From: Paractinoplanes durhamensis
GTDB taxonomy: Bacteria; Actinomycetota; Actinomycetes; Mycobacteriales; Micromonosporaceae
NCBI RefSeq assembly: GCF_016862175.1
Contig: NZ_BOML01000013.1
Location: 310,001 to 374,000 of the forward strand
DNA: 64,000 bases
Direction: 5' to 3'
In this document: in pieces, positions 1 through 8,230 of the stretch
Layout: every line of letters starts with the position of its first letter
Numbering within the stretch: position 1 is the stretch's first letter
Made by a program: the position numbers and the translations under genes
The notes under the pieces: generated by a model
What the model was told of the DNA's origin: nothing
The model's database searches: none
What the model saw: the letters and a program-made list of their open reading frames with translations, nothing else

Positions 1-138
1 TGACCGGCCCCAGGTCAGCGCGAGGATCACCGCGCGCTGACGCGGCTCCCCGATCGGCAGCTGACGGCGGCCGGCCCAGGGTTCGACCGGTCCCAGCAGA
101 CGCACCTCAAGCACAGCACTCCCGGCGAGAACAGACAT
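1..138 (-). CDS. SARP/AfsR-family transcriptional regulator, N-terminal 46 residues (cut by window edge)
   Basis: This is the first 46 codons of a minus-strand gene running off the left edge. The ATG is at 138-136. The peptide contains LEVRLLGPVEPW, then a GEPRQRAVILAL stretch, which is the usual start of the winged-helix DNA-binding domain of SARP regulators (LGPVEV...G.PKQRALLALL). Such proteins bind direct repeats at promoters and activate specialised-metabolism or differentiation genes. It is divergent from the proline-rich membrane protein starting at 169, with only 30 bp between the two starts. Nothing can be said about the BTAD or later domains, which lie outside the window. Confidence 0.7.
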   Translation of the reverse strand, partial: MSVLAGSAVLEVRLLGPVEPWAGRRQLPIGEPRQRAVILALTWGRS

Positions 139-168
139 CCACCAGCAACGATCCCACGAGGTGTCGAT

Positions 169-1215
169 GTGCCGGGACGGGGTATTCCCGTGTGGATGCT
201 GAATGGAGTGGCGAGCGGAGAGGACGGTGCGCCCGGGGTGACCCGGCGTGTGGTTCGCCTGTTCGTGCTGCTCAGCCTCGCTTTCGCGGCCTATCTCGCG
301 CTCTGCCTTCTCGATCATGGCGCGCGGGCCGACACGGGGTCGATCGGCGACCTCGGCGCAACGGATCCGGTCGCCGCGGTCAAGACCATCGCCACGAAGG
401 CCGCCACCGAGCCGAAGTCGATCATTCCTGAGGCGGCCGCACCGAAGGTCCACACCGAACGGACCCACCGGCCGACGATCAAGCCGCCCAAGGTCCAGGC
501 GCCCAAGGTTCAGACGCCCAAGGTCCAGGCGCCGAAAGCTCCGGCGCTGAAGAAGGCCAAGGCGTCGAGCGCCCGGGTCGGCGAGACGGTCCGGCGGGTG
601 CAGGTCCGGACGTCGAAGGTCGGTCAGGCCACGTCCGATGCCGTCCATTCGACGGTGGCCCCGGTCCGGGCAGCAGCCATCCGGCTCCCTTCCGTGCCCG
701 AGCTGGTCAAGTTGCCCGGCCTGCCGAGGGTGGAACTCCCGGCCCAGCTCCAGCTGCCGTCATTACCTCCGCTGCCGTCGTGGACCCAACTGCCGTCGTG
801 GCCTCAGCTCGTCGTCGGGCCGCAGCTTTCCGCGGTGCCGCAACTGCCCGGCCTGTCGCAGGTCACGACGCCGGTGTCGCCTAGCGCATCCACGCCGCGC
901 CCGTCGCTGACGCCGGCGTTGTCCGCGCAGGCGGGTCCGCTTCAGCAGCCGTCGTTCCGTGCGCCGGCAACCGGACTGTCCGGCGTGGTGAAGCCGCCGG
1001 CGACCCGGACCGCGCCGCCCCCGGCGCCGCCGCGGCAGCCGGCCGACCCGTCGACCACCCCCGGACAGGCACGCGACGCCGGGGGCGGCAGCGCGCCGGC
1101 GATGGGCACCGTTGCGTCGCCCTGGCGGCCCGAGGTGACGGCCACCGGCCGGCTCCTGGCCACCGATCTGATCGTCCGCGGGCGCACCGTGCGCTACGCG
1201 GGCCCACCCAGCTGA
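169..1215 (+). CDS. proline/alanine-rich single-pass membrane or secreted protein, function unknown
   Basis: I do not recognise a named family. The GTG start at 169 has GAGG seven bases upstream; a later GTG at 238 is an alternative. Residues about 24-54 hold a basic patch followed by a hydrophobic helix (RRVVRLFVLLSLAFAAYLAL), so the protein is a signal-anchor or secreted protein. The remainder is low complexity: three PKVQ(A/T)-type repeats near residues 108-122, a run of LPxLPxW-type repeats in the middle, and a Pro/Ala/Ser-rich tail ending in a short less biased segment (VTATGRLLATDLIVRG). The composition suggests an extended wall-spanning stalk. It is divergent from the SARP gene at the left edge and lies upstream of a response-regulator-like gene. 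Confidence 0.6.
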   Translation: MPGRGIPVWMLNGVASGEDGAPGVTRRVVRLFVLLSLAFAAYLALCLLDHGARADTGSIGDLGATDPVAAVKTIATKAATEPKSIIPEAAAPKVHTERTHRPTIKPPKVQAPKVQTPKVQAPKAPALKKAKASSARVGETVRRVQVRTSKVGQATSDAVHSTVAPVRAAAIRLPSVPELVKLPGLPRVELPAQLQLPSLPPLPSWTQLPSWPQLVVGPQLSAVPQLPGLSQVTTPVSPSASTPRPSLTPALSAQAGPLQQPSFRAPATGLSGVVKPPATRTAPPPAPPRQPADPSTTPGQARDAGGGSAPAMGTVASPWRPEVTATGRLLATDLIVRGRTVRYAGPPS

Positions 1216-1297
1216 ACAACCTCCCGCAGGGATCCGGAAACCGGCCGGTCTACGTCCGGCCGTCCCCGAAGCTTTGACCCTGGCTGGGAGGCCAATC

Positions 1298-1903
1298 GTG
1301 ATCCGCATTCTGCTTGTCGAAGAGATGAATCTGCTCCGTGGCGCCCTCGCCGCGATGATGTCCATGGAGGAAGACCTCGAGGTGGTGGCCGAGCTGGCCA
1401 CCCTCGACCAGGCGCCGGCCATGGCCCGCGCGGTGCCGCCGGACGTGGCCGTGATCGGCGCCGCGCTGCTGGCCGGCGACGGCCTGGCCACGATCGCCCG
1501 GCTCACCGCCGAGCAGCCCGGCTGCGCCACCCTGCTGCTGGCCGGCCCGGACGACCCGGCCCTGCTCAACCGGGCCCTCGACCTGCGCATCGACGGCGTC
1601 GTCGGCACCCAGGCCGCGCCGTGCGAGCTGATCCGCGGCATCCGCCGGCTGGTCCGCGGCGAGCGGGTCATCGACGCGAGCCTGGCGGTCGCGATGGTGG
1701 CGGCCCCGCGCAGTCCGCTGTCGCCGCGCGAGCTCAACGTGCTGAGCGTGGCCGCCTCCGGCGTTCCGTCCACCGAGGTGGCCGCCGAGCTGCACCTGAG
1801 CACCGGCACGGTCCGCAACTACATCTCGGCGATCCTCCGCAAGACCGGCGCCCGCAACCGGCTGGAGGCGGTCCGCCTCGCCGAAGGCGCCGGCTGGCTG
1901 TAA
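1298..1903 (+). CDS. LuxR/NarL-type (DesR-like) response regulator with an atypical receiver domain
   Basis: The 201-residue protein starts at GTG 1298, placed by GGGAGG seven bases upstream; an upstream in-frame start at 1274 would add eight residues outside the fold. Residues 1-120 have the receiver layout (VIRILLVEE, then RGALAAMM). The C-terminal 65 residues are a GerE-type helix-turn-helix (SPRELNVLSVAASG, TEVAAELHLSTGTVRNYISAIL), so DNA binding is expected. The position that normally holds the phospho-accepting Asp reads PPDVAVIGAAL, with Gly54 in its place, and the usual conserved Lys region reads GVVGTQAAP. Phosphorylation is therefore doubtful. No histidine kinase gene is adjacent. 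It may respond to a ligand or act constitutively. Confidence 0.85.
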   Translation: MIRILLVEEMNLLRGALAAMMSMEEDLEVVAELATLDQAPAMARAVPPDVAVIGAALLAGDGLATIARLTAEQPGCATLLLAGPDDPALLNRALDLRIDGVVGTQAAPCELIRGIRRLVRGERVIDASLAVAMVAAPRSPLSPRELNVLSVAASGVPSTEVAAELHLSTGTVRNYISAILRKTGARNRLEAVRLAEGAGWL

Positions 1904-1940
1904 CAACGGCCGCGCAGCCGCACCCGGCCGAGATGACGGC

Positions 1941-1974
1941 CGCGCAGCCGCACCTGGCGGGGTGCGGCTGCGCG
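1941..1974. terminator. strong hairpin between convergent genes, likely bidirectional terminator
   Basis: A perfect 14-bp stem (1941-1954 with 1961-1974) encloses a 6-base loop. It lies between the stops of the response regulator (+) and the small secreted protein (-). The left arm and its flank are also duplicated just upstream (copies start near 1907 and 1937). There is no T-run, which is normal for actinomycete terminators. Confidence 0.75.
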
Positions 1975-2003
1975 GGCGTTACCAGCCAGAGAGCTGACTC
2001 GGG

Positions 2004-2549
2004 TCAGAGCTGGCCGAGCAGTGCGAGGATGGCGTTCAGGAGGGCGGCCAGTCCACCGGCGGTGGGGGTGCCGTCGAGCAGGTGGGTGATCGCGCACAGC
2101 AGGTTGCCGAGCAGGTTGCCGGCCGCCTGCACCGCGGTGATCACGAGGTGCACCTGGTTGAGGTCGACGACCAGGCCGAGCAGGTCGAGGTGCAGTGGCC
2201 CGAGCACCAGGTTGAGCACCTGGCAGGTGACCGCGGCGACGGTCACCGGCATGCTGACGGTGCGGGTGACCTCACCGATCGGTGCACCGGACACGTCGCT
2301 CACCGTACCGGTCAGCACGCCCGTGGCGAGGACCTTGTCACCCTGCGTCGTGAAGGTCGTCGGCGTGAAGGTGCCGGCGAAGGAGCCGTTGTCGGCCGTG
2401 CCGGTGACCGGCGTGGCCAGGGCGGTCACCGGCGGCGCGGCGGCCGCGGCTCTGGGGGCGGCACTGGCCGGGCCGGCCCCGGCGAAGCCGAGTCCCAAGG
2501 CCGCGATCACTGTTACGGCGATCATCGTTAGTCGTTGGCGATGCGTCAT
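2004..2549 (-). CDS. small secreted protein, function unknown
   Basis: The ATG start has AGAGGAG seven bases upstream. The 181-residue product begins with a clear Sec signal peptide (basic MTHRQR, hydrophobic core, cleavage near ASAAPRA). After an Ala-rich spacer there is a beta-rich middle (residues about 45-105) and a very hydrophobic Leu-rich C-terminus (LLGLVVDL, LLNAILALLGQL) with two cysteines that could form a disulfide. Similar signal-peptide plus Leu-rich secreted proteins are common in actinomycetes without assigned function. It is a monocistronic gene, separated from the convergent regulator by a hairpin. Confidence 0.7.
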   Translation of the reverse strand: MTHRQRLTMIAVTVIAALGLGFAGAGPASAAPRAAAAAPPVTALATPVTGTADNGSFAGTFTPTTFTTQGDKVLATGVLTGTVSDVSGAPIGEVTRTVSMPVTVAAVTCQVLNLVLGPLHLDLLGLVVDLNQVHLVITAVQAAGNLLGNLLCAITHLLDGTPTAGGLAALLNAILALLGQL

Positions 2550-2658
2550 CGTTAACTCCTCTGATCCTGATCCGTCCCGCTTCGGTGTACCTGGACAAGC
2601 CTTGCGGCCGGGGCGGGCTCGGCGCAGTGAGCGGAGTCAGCGGAACAGCTGACGTTTG

Positions 2659-2796
2659 TCATGTTTCGAGGGCGGCCAGGAACTCGTCGGCCCGGCGGGC
2701 GAACAGGTGGGCCTCCCGCTCGGCAGACAGCCGGCGGGCCTCCTGCGCCGCGGCCCGGACCACCGACTCGTCGCTCGCGTCGAGGCCCTCCAGCAC
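2659..2796 (-). CDS. possible 45-residue helical protein (uncertain)
   Basis: Downstream of the GNAT gene an open frame encodes a charged, Ala-rich, helix-forming peptide (VLEGLDASDESVVRAAAQEA onward, ending DEFLAALET). The frame stays open upstream of the GTG at 2796 and there reads like the start of a SARP or STAS segment (VRILGPLHLRV), but no start codon with a ribosome binding site is seen there. It could be a small third gene of the 2862-5155 operon, a gene remnant, or chance. Confidence 0.25.
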   Translation of the reverse strand: MLEGLDASDESVVRAAAQEARRLSAEREAHLFARRADEFLAALET

Positions 2797-2861
2797 GTCG
2801 GCGACCCGCAGGTGCAGCGGGCCGAGGATCCGAACGCGGACGGACCCGCCTGACGACCTAC

Positions 2862-3608
2862 TCAGCCGGCGGTGAAGACGGTCCGGGTCTCCACATGGCG
2901 GAAGCCCATCGACGCGTAGAGCGGCCGGCCCATCGCCGAGGTGTGCAGGTAGGCCGCGTCGGCGCCGCCGGCGAAGGCGTCGGCCAGGATCCGCTCGGTG
3001 AGCGCCCGGCCCAGGCCGCGCCGCCGGTGGGACGGGACCACGCCGACGTTGAACACGCCGATCACGTCGCCCGCCCGCATCCCCAGCGCGGTGCCGACCG
3101 GCCGGCCGGACTCGATGGCCAGGTAGCCGCTGAACGCGGCATGATCGAGCACGCCGCCGGCCATCATCGAGCCGAAGACCGCGACCGGAGCCTCGAAGGC
3201 CTCGGCCAGGATCGCGGTGTAGGTGCCGGACTCGGCCGCCCCGACCCGCCGGATGACCGCCTCCGGATCGCGGAACGCCACGTCGGCGGCCGCGCAGGCG
3301 AGCACCGTCGTGTCGGCGCGCACGGTCCGGCCGTGCCGGGCGGCCAGCCCGGCCACCGCGTAGCTCGCCGCGCCGCGGACGGTGATCGACCAGGGCACGT
3401 CCCGCGCGCGGACCGCGACCGCCATCGTGTCCAGCGAAGCGGGGTCCGGGTCGAGGGCGACGCTGTAGGCGCCGTTCAGCGCCGCGATCGCCGAGCCGCT
3501 GGTGGCCGCGCGCGAGGTGCCGCGTTCGGCGTACCAGCCGTCCGGGGTGTTCCGGGACAGTGTCGCCAGCGACGCGAAGTAGGCGGCCGCCATCCGGTCG
3601 GCGTTCAC
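2862..3608 (-). CDS. GNAT-family N-acetyltransferase
   Basis: The product has 248 residues. The C-terminal half carries the acetyl-CoA binding motif A of GNAT enzymes (VVPSHRRRGLGRALTERIL, near residues 188-206), followed by the motif B region (LYASMGFRHVETR). The N-terminal 110 residues look like a degenerate second GNAT lobe. Its start overlaps the stop of the alpha/beta hydrolase gene in an ATGA arrangement (3605-3608), so the two are translationally coupled in one operon with the AfsR-type regulator. The acceptor substrate cannot be told from sequence. Confidence 0.85.
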   Translation of the reverse strand: MNADRMAAAYFASLATLSRNTPDGWYAERGTSRAATSGSAIAALNGAYSVALDPDPASLDTMAVAVRARDVPWSITVRGAASYAVAGLAARHGRTVRADTTVLACAAADVAFRDPEAVIRRVGAAESGTYTAILAEAFEAPVAVFGSMMAGGVLDHAAFSGYLAIESGRPVGTALGMRAGDVIGVFNVGVVPSHRRRGLGRALTERILADAFAGGADAAYLHTSAMGRPLYASMGFRHVETRTVFTAG

Positions 3609-5155
3609 GCCGCCTCCCCCGCGGTGTATTCGAGCGCGGTCGCCGGTCGGCCGTACTCCCGGTCGAACCGATCCTCGCCGAGGGCGGCCACCGCGGCGGC
3701 GCGGGCGTTCGACAGCTCCTGGGCGTCGTCCGGGTCGGGCACCTGGCCGAGGGCGGCGTAGGCACGGTCGGCGAACCCGATCATCCGGGCGGCCCGCGGG
3801 TGGTCACCCTCGGCCGAGGCCAGCGCCGCGGCCGCGACCCCGAGGTAGGGCACGAAGTCGTCGTAGCCCTCCCGGAACACCCGGTCGCGGCCGGCCACGA
3901 ACAGCTCGCGGGCCCGGTCGAGGTGACCGAGGTGGAGCTCGGTGAAGGCCAGGTTGTGGTATTCGGCGTTGACCAGTTCGGGCTGGCCCAGTTCCTCGTT
4001 GAGCTCGATGCTCGCCCGGTAGAGGCCGAGCGCCCGGGGGTAGTCGCCGGCGAGGCGGGCGATCGCGGCGAGCACGTGCCGGGGCCGCTCCTCCAGCCGC
4101 CGGTCACCGGCTTCCAGCGCGACCGACAGCGCCGTCCCGGCCAACTCCGCGGCCCGCGGCAGGTCGTCGCCGCGCAGCGACACCCGGGCCAGGGTGTACA
4201 GGCCCTCCACCTCGCCGGCCGGGTCGCCGGCCGCGCGGGCCCGCTCGATCTCGGCCTGCGCCATCCGGGCCGCCTGTTCGTTGTCGCCCTGCCGGAAGAC
4301 GGTCCGCAGGCTGCCGTCGGTGTCCGGCAGCAGCGAGGTCACCACCTCGACGTACGCGTCCGGCTCCTCGTACTGGGCGAAATGGCCGCTGTTCTCCAGG
4401 ATCACCAGGCGGGAGCCGGGGATGCCCCGGTGGATCATCTCCGCCCAGACCGGGCCGCAGATGAAGTCTTGCCGGCCGGTGAAGATCACGGCCGGGGCGG
4501 CGATCGACGGCAGTTCGGGGCGCAGGTCCACGTTCCTCGACGGGAACGGCGCGGGCCACGCCCGTACGCTGGAACGAAGCTCTTGAAATTCGGCTTGCCG
4601 GCCCCAGTAGTCGGCGAAGTAGAGCGGCAGGCCCAGGCGGAGAACCTCGGTGGCCTCCGCGTCGGTCGTCGCGACGTCGAACGCCTGCAGCGCCGTCACC
4701 ACGTCGGCCGCCTCCGGCACGTCCGGATGCCGCTGCGCGTAGGCGAGCGCCGCCGCCGTTTCGGCCGCCCAGAACTCCGGATCGGTGGTCGGGGTCGCGC
4801 TGTAGAGGGCGAGACCGGCGACCCGATCGGGGTGGTCGATGGCGTAGCGCAGGGTCACCAGGCCGCCGTGCGAGTGACCGAGCAGGTACACCCGGGGCAC
4901 CGCCAGGTGATCGATCAGGGCGGCCAGGAACTCGGCGTACGTGTCCACAAAGGTCGCCCCGGCCGGAAGCGGCCCGGATCCGCCGGTGCCGACCGGCTCC
5001 GGGTAGACCATCGTGAAGTGCTTCTCCAGCTCCGGCGAGCGCAGGTAGGCGTAGTCGACGCCAGGGCCGCCGGAGTGGGTGATCAGCATCGGGCCGGCGC
5101 CGGCGACGTGGTAGACCTGCCGGGTACCGGCGTGGATGAGACTGTGCGTGCCCAA
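3605..5155 (-). CDS. alpha/beta hydrolase (proline iminopeptidase-like) with C-terminal TPR-like region
   Basis: Residues 1-275 form an alpha/beta hydrolase. They contain an HSGGPG oxyanion-hole motif, the nucleophile elbow GHSHGG (Ser95), Asp230 (GRQDFICG) and His258 (NSGHFAQYEEP), so the triad is complete. The HGGPG-like motif points to the prolyl aminopeptidase group. Residues about 285-516 form a helical TPR-like repeat region, unusual for this enzyme class and similar to TPR tails of regulators. The TTG start at 5155 is supported by GAGGGAG seven bases upstream. The gene lies 33 bp after the AfsR-type regulator and overlaps the GNAT gene, which suggests one three-gene unit. Confidence 0.85.
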   Translation of the reverse strand: MGTHSLIHAGTRQVYHVAGAGPMLITHSGGPGVDYAYLRSPELEKHFTMVYPEPVGTGGSGPLPAGATFVDTYAEFLAALIDHLAVPRVYLLGHSHGGLVTLRYAIDHPDRVAGLALYSATPTTDPEFWAAETAAALAYAQRHPDVPEAADVVTALQAFDVATTDAEATEVLRLGLPLYFADYWGRQAEFQELRSSVRAWPAPFPSRNVDLRPELPSIAAPAVIFTGRQDFICGPVWAEMIHRGIPGSRLVILENSGHFAQYEEPDAYVEVVTSLLPDTDGSLRTVFRQGDNEQAARMAQAEIERARAAGDPAGEVEGLYTLARVSLRGDDLPRAAELAGTALSVALEAGDRRLEERPRHVLAAIARLAGDYPRALGLYRASIELNEELGQPELVNAEYHNLAFTELHLGHLDRARELFVAGRDRVFREGYDDFVPYLGVAAAALASAEGDHPRAARMIGFADRAYAALGQVPDPDDAQELSNARAAAVAALGEDRFDREYGRPATALEYTAGEAA

Positions 5156-5188
5156 GCGGCAACTCCCTCGTGCGAACGGAACTCTCCC

Positions 5189-8032
5189 TTATGACGGCAG
5201 TTTCGCCGCCAGGCGGCGCAGCTCGGCCTGCATGTGCCGGGGGCCGCCGCCCTGGAACGACTGGAGCACCCCGCTCGCCCGGTCGAACGCCTCCCGGGCG
5301 GCGGGCACGTCGCCGGTCTCGATGAGCAGCTCGGCGAGGCTGCGGAAGGCCTCGAAATGGTACGGCCCCTGCCCCACCGACCTGGCCGCCTCGACCGCCC
5401 GGCGCAGCTCCGCCACCGCGTCGGCGGTGCGCCCGAGCTCGATCAGGTTGTGCGCGATCGACACCCGGATCATCGCTTCCTCGTGCCGGCGGCCGACCGC
5501 GAGGTTGAGGTCGAGGGCCTGCCGCAGCTCGACGGCCGCCTTCGCGTACTGACCGAGGTGGGTCAGCGACCGCCCCATGCAGTCGAGGCACCGCATCTCC
5601 GACTTCTCGTTGCCGGCCGCCCGGCACAGCTCGACCGCGATCCGCGCGTGTTCCAGGGCCGTCTCGTGTTCGCCGAGCGCGGTGTGCGCCGAATGGAAGT
5701 TGATGTGGGTCAGCGCCTGTTCGAGCAGCATCCCCCGATCGACGAAAACCTGAAGAGCAGCGGAAAGCAAGGACAGCGATTCCTCGTACGCGTTGAGGAA
5801 CCACCGAGCGCCGGCCAGACTCCGCAATACGTGCGCCTCGCCGAGCACATCCCGGTTCTCGCGGGCGGCCCGCAGCGCGAACCGCATCACGTCCTCCCAG
5901 TCCTGGAAGTGCCCGAACCACTCGAAGTACTGCTGCATGGTGATGGCCAGCTGCCAGGGCACGATGCCGTGGCCGAGGTCGGCCGCGACCCGGACCGCCT
6001 CCTTGAGCACCTCGCGCTGCCCGGCGAACCAGTCGATCGCCTCCCGGTAGGACGCCGGCCGATACGGCACCACGCCCGGCGCCGCCGGCTCGGGGGCGAT
6101 CGGCGTGCGGTTCGGCTCCAGCACGACCTGGGCGTGATAGCTGCTGTGCAGGTAGAACTGCAGCAGCCGGGTGACCGCGGCCCGCTGGGCGGCGACCGGG
6201 TCGACCGAGCGGAAGAGCTCGTCGGCGTAGGCCCGCACCAGCACGTGCGAGGTGAAGCAGCCGCTCTCGTGCTCGACCGTCAGCGCCGCCTCGGTCAACT
6301 CCTCGATCTCGGCCCGGACCCGGTGCACGTCCTGCCCAGCGAGGCTCGCGCCGGCCTCGAGCGTGATGCCCGGCGTCAGCGCCACCGACAGCAGCCGGAA
6401 CAGCCGCGCCGCGCCCGGGCTGAGCTGCCGGTAGGACCAGGAGAACGCGGTCCGCGGATCGGTCACGCCACGGCCCTCCGGGAAGGCGGCCAGCCGCTGC
6501 GCACCGTCGCGCAGTTCGGCGGCCACCGTCGCCAGGGACAATTTCGGGCGTACGCTCAATCGCGCGGCCAAGATCGCCAGCGCGAGCGGCAGTCGCCCGC
6601 ACAGCTCGATGATCTCGTCGATGACCGCCGGCTCGACCCCGATCGGCCCCGGATTGCGCAGGTAGGCGAGCCGGCTGGTGAGGATCTGCCGGGCGTCGGC
6701 GAGATCCGGGACGTAGGCGCGGTAGAGGCGCGCACCGTCGGAGGCGGACAGCCCGACCAGCGGGCGGCGGCTGGTGATCAGCACCAGGCTGTCGACCGAG
6801 TTCGGCAGCAGCGGCCGCACCTGGGAGGCGTCCCGCGCGTCGTCGAGCATCACCAGGATCCGCTTCCCGGCGGTCCGGCTGCGATACGCCCCGACCAGGG
6901 CGTCGAAGGTGTCCGGGACGTCGTCCGCGCGCAGCCCCAGGCCGTACAGCAAGGATCGCAGTGCCTCGGCGGCGAGCACGCTGCCGTCCTCGCCCTCGTG
7001 CCCGCGCAGGTCGAGGAAGAGCTGGCCGTCGGTGAAGTCGGCGGCGACCTGATGGGCGAAGTGGGTGACCACGGTCGACTTGCCGACGCCGCCCATGCCG
7101 TCGACCGCGACCACCATCGGGCTGGTCCGCCGGGTGTCGCGCATCGAGTCGACCAGGTCGTGCAGGACGCCCAGCTCGACCGTCCGGCCCACGAACATCG
7201 GCTGGTCGGGCGGCAGCTGCGCGGGGCGCAACAGCGGCGCGTCGGCCGGCACCGGCCGCGGGTCGGTGGCCGGTGCCGGCGCCTGGGTCAGCACCTGCTG
7301 ATGCGCGTCCTGCAGCTCGCGCCCCGGGTCGAGGCCGAGCTCCTCGGCCAGGCGTTCCCGGATGACCCGGTACGTTTCGAGCGCCTCGGCCTGATACCCG
7401 CCGGCCGCGAGGGTCGTCATCAGCGCGGCCTGCACCGGCTCGTGCAGCCGGCCGATCCGCGCGGCGAGCCGCAGCGCGGCGAGCACGGCGGCCGGCCGGC
7501 CCTCCCGGACGGCGACCTCGGCGGCCGCGACGGCCGCGTCGAGGAACTCCCCGTCGATGCCGGTGAACACGGCGGTGGCGCCCGCACTGTCGGCGAGGCT
7601 GCCACCGGCCGGGCCCTCGCACCGGCTCAGGGCCGCCACGTAGTGGTCGAGCGCCTGGTCCGGCTCCTTCCGGGCCAGGGCCACCCGGTCGCGGAACGCC
7701 ACCAGGTCGAGCGACTCCGGCCCGGCCGCGAAGCGGTATCCGCTGTCGCGGCGGGTGATGAAGGACCCGCCGGATCGCAGCGGCAGGCCCGGTTCGAGAA
7801 GGCGGCGCAGGGCACCGACGTACTTGTGGATGACGTTGACCGCGCTGCCCGGCGGATCGGCGCCCCAGATCAGGTCGATCAGGTCACCCATGCCGATCGG
7901 CCGGTCCACCTGGGCCGCCATCACGGCCAGCAGGCAACGCTGCTGGCGCGGGCCCGGATCGATTTCGACGCCGCCCCGCCAGACCCGCAACGAGCCCATG
8001 ACCTGCAGGCGCACCGAGTCAGGAGAGGTCAA
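5189..8032 (-). CDS. AfsR-type regulator: SARP DNA-binding domain + BTAD + NB-ARC ATPase + TPR
   Basis: Domains in order: OmpR-like winged helix of SARP type (residues about 7-80, LQVMGSLRVW), BTAD (about 100-250), NB-ARC NTPase with P-loop GMGGVGKS (312-319) and a kinase-2 motif (ILVMLDDARD), then TPR repeats to the end. This is the architecture of AfsR/DnrI-type activators that use nucleotide state to control promoter binding. I place the start at TTG 8032, which has GAAGGA seven bases upstream. GTG 8014 or GTG 8146 are alternatives; the region before 8032 is not domain-like. It probably controls its own operon (hydrolase, GNAT) or the divergent PNP-oxidase-like gene. Confidence 0.88.
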   Translation of the reverse strand: MTSPDSVRLQVMGSLRVWRGGVEIDPGPRQQRCLLAVMAAQVDRPIGMGDLIDLIWGADPPGSAVNVIHKYVGALRRLLEPGLPLRSGGSFITRRDSGYRFAAGPESLDLVAFRDRVALARKEPDQALDHYVAALSRCEGPAGGSLADSAGATAVFTGIDGEFLDAAVAAAEVAVREGRPAAVLAALRLAARIGRLHEPVQAALMTTLAAGGYQAEALETYRVIRERLAEELGLDPGRELQDAHQQVLTQAPAPATDPRPVPADAPLLRPAQLPPDQPMFVGRTVELGVLHDLVDSMRDTRRTSPMVVAVDGMGGVGKSTVVTHFAHQVAADFTDGQLFLDLRGHEGEDGSVLAAEALRSLLYGLGLRADDVPDTFDALVGAYRSRTAGKRILVMLDDARDASQVRPLLPNSVDSLVLITSRRPLVGLSASDGARLYRAYVPDLADARQILTSRLAYLRNPGPIGVEPAVIDEIIELCGRLPLALAILAARLSVRPKLSLATVAAELRDGAQRLAAFPEGRGVTDPRTAFSWSYRQLSPGAARLFRLLSVALTPGITLEAGASLAGQDVHRVRAEIEELTEAALTVEHESGCFTSHVLVRAYADELFRSVDPVAAQRAAVTRLLQFYLHSSYHAQVVLEPNRTPIAPEPAAPGVVPYRPASYREAIDWFAGQREVLKEAVRVAADLGHGIVPWQLAITMQQYFEWFGHFQDWEDVMRFALRAARENRDVLGEAHVLRSLAGARWFLNAYEESLSLLSAALQVFVDRGMLLEQALTHINFHSAHTALGEHETALEHARIAVELCRAAGNEKSEMRCLDCMGRSLTHLGQYAKAAVELRQALDLNLAVGRRHEEAMIRVSIAHNLIELGRTADAVAELRRAVEAARSVGQGPYHFEAFRSLAELLIETGDVPAAREAFDRASGVLQSFQGGGPRHMQAELRRLAAKLPS

Positions 8033-8168
8033 CGAATAATCCTTCGAAGTTGATGGAGGTTTCACGGTAGTCGGCGCGAGTGGAGGACTTGTGAAATCCA
8101 ACTGGATCGCGAGCGGGCCGGCCGGGCCATGTCGGCCAGGCCACACCTCCGGCCGGCATACCGGCGAG

Positions 8169-8202
8169 GGCGCTGGGGTTCACCACGAGCAACCCCAGCG
8201 CC
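8169..8202 (+). promoter_or_regulatory. perfect inverted repeat in the leader of the PNP-oxidase-like gene
   Basis: Two 12-bp arms (8169-8180 and 8191-8202) pair perfectly around a 10-base loop. The hairpin ends 11 bases before the GGAGG ribosome binding site of the gene starting at 8231. It sits in the divergent intergenic region shared with the AfsR-type regulator. It could be an operator, an attenuator or a 5' stabilising hairpin. Confidence 0.55.
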
Positions 8203-8230
8203 TTCCGCCTTCCCTGGAGGTCATCCTCTG

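Noticed and set aside
4104..7622. A 1172-codon open frame on the minus strand across the AfsR-type regulator and hydrolase genes
   Set aside because: It is Arg/Gly/Pro-rich without domains and overlaps two convincing genes; long spurious frames are expected at this GC content.
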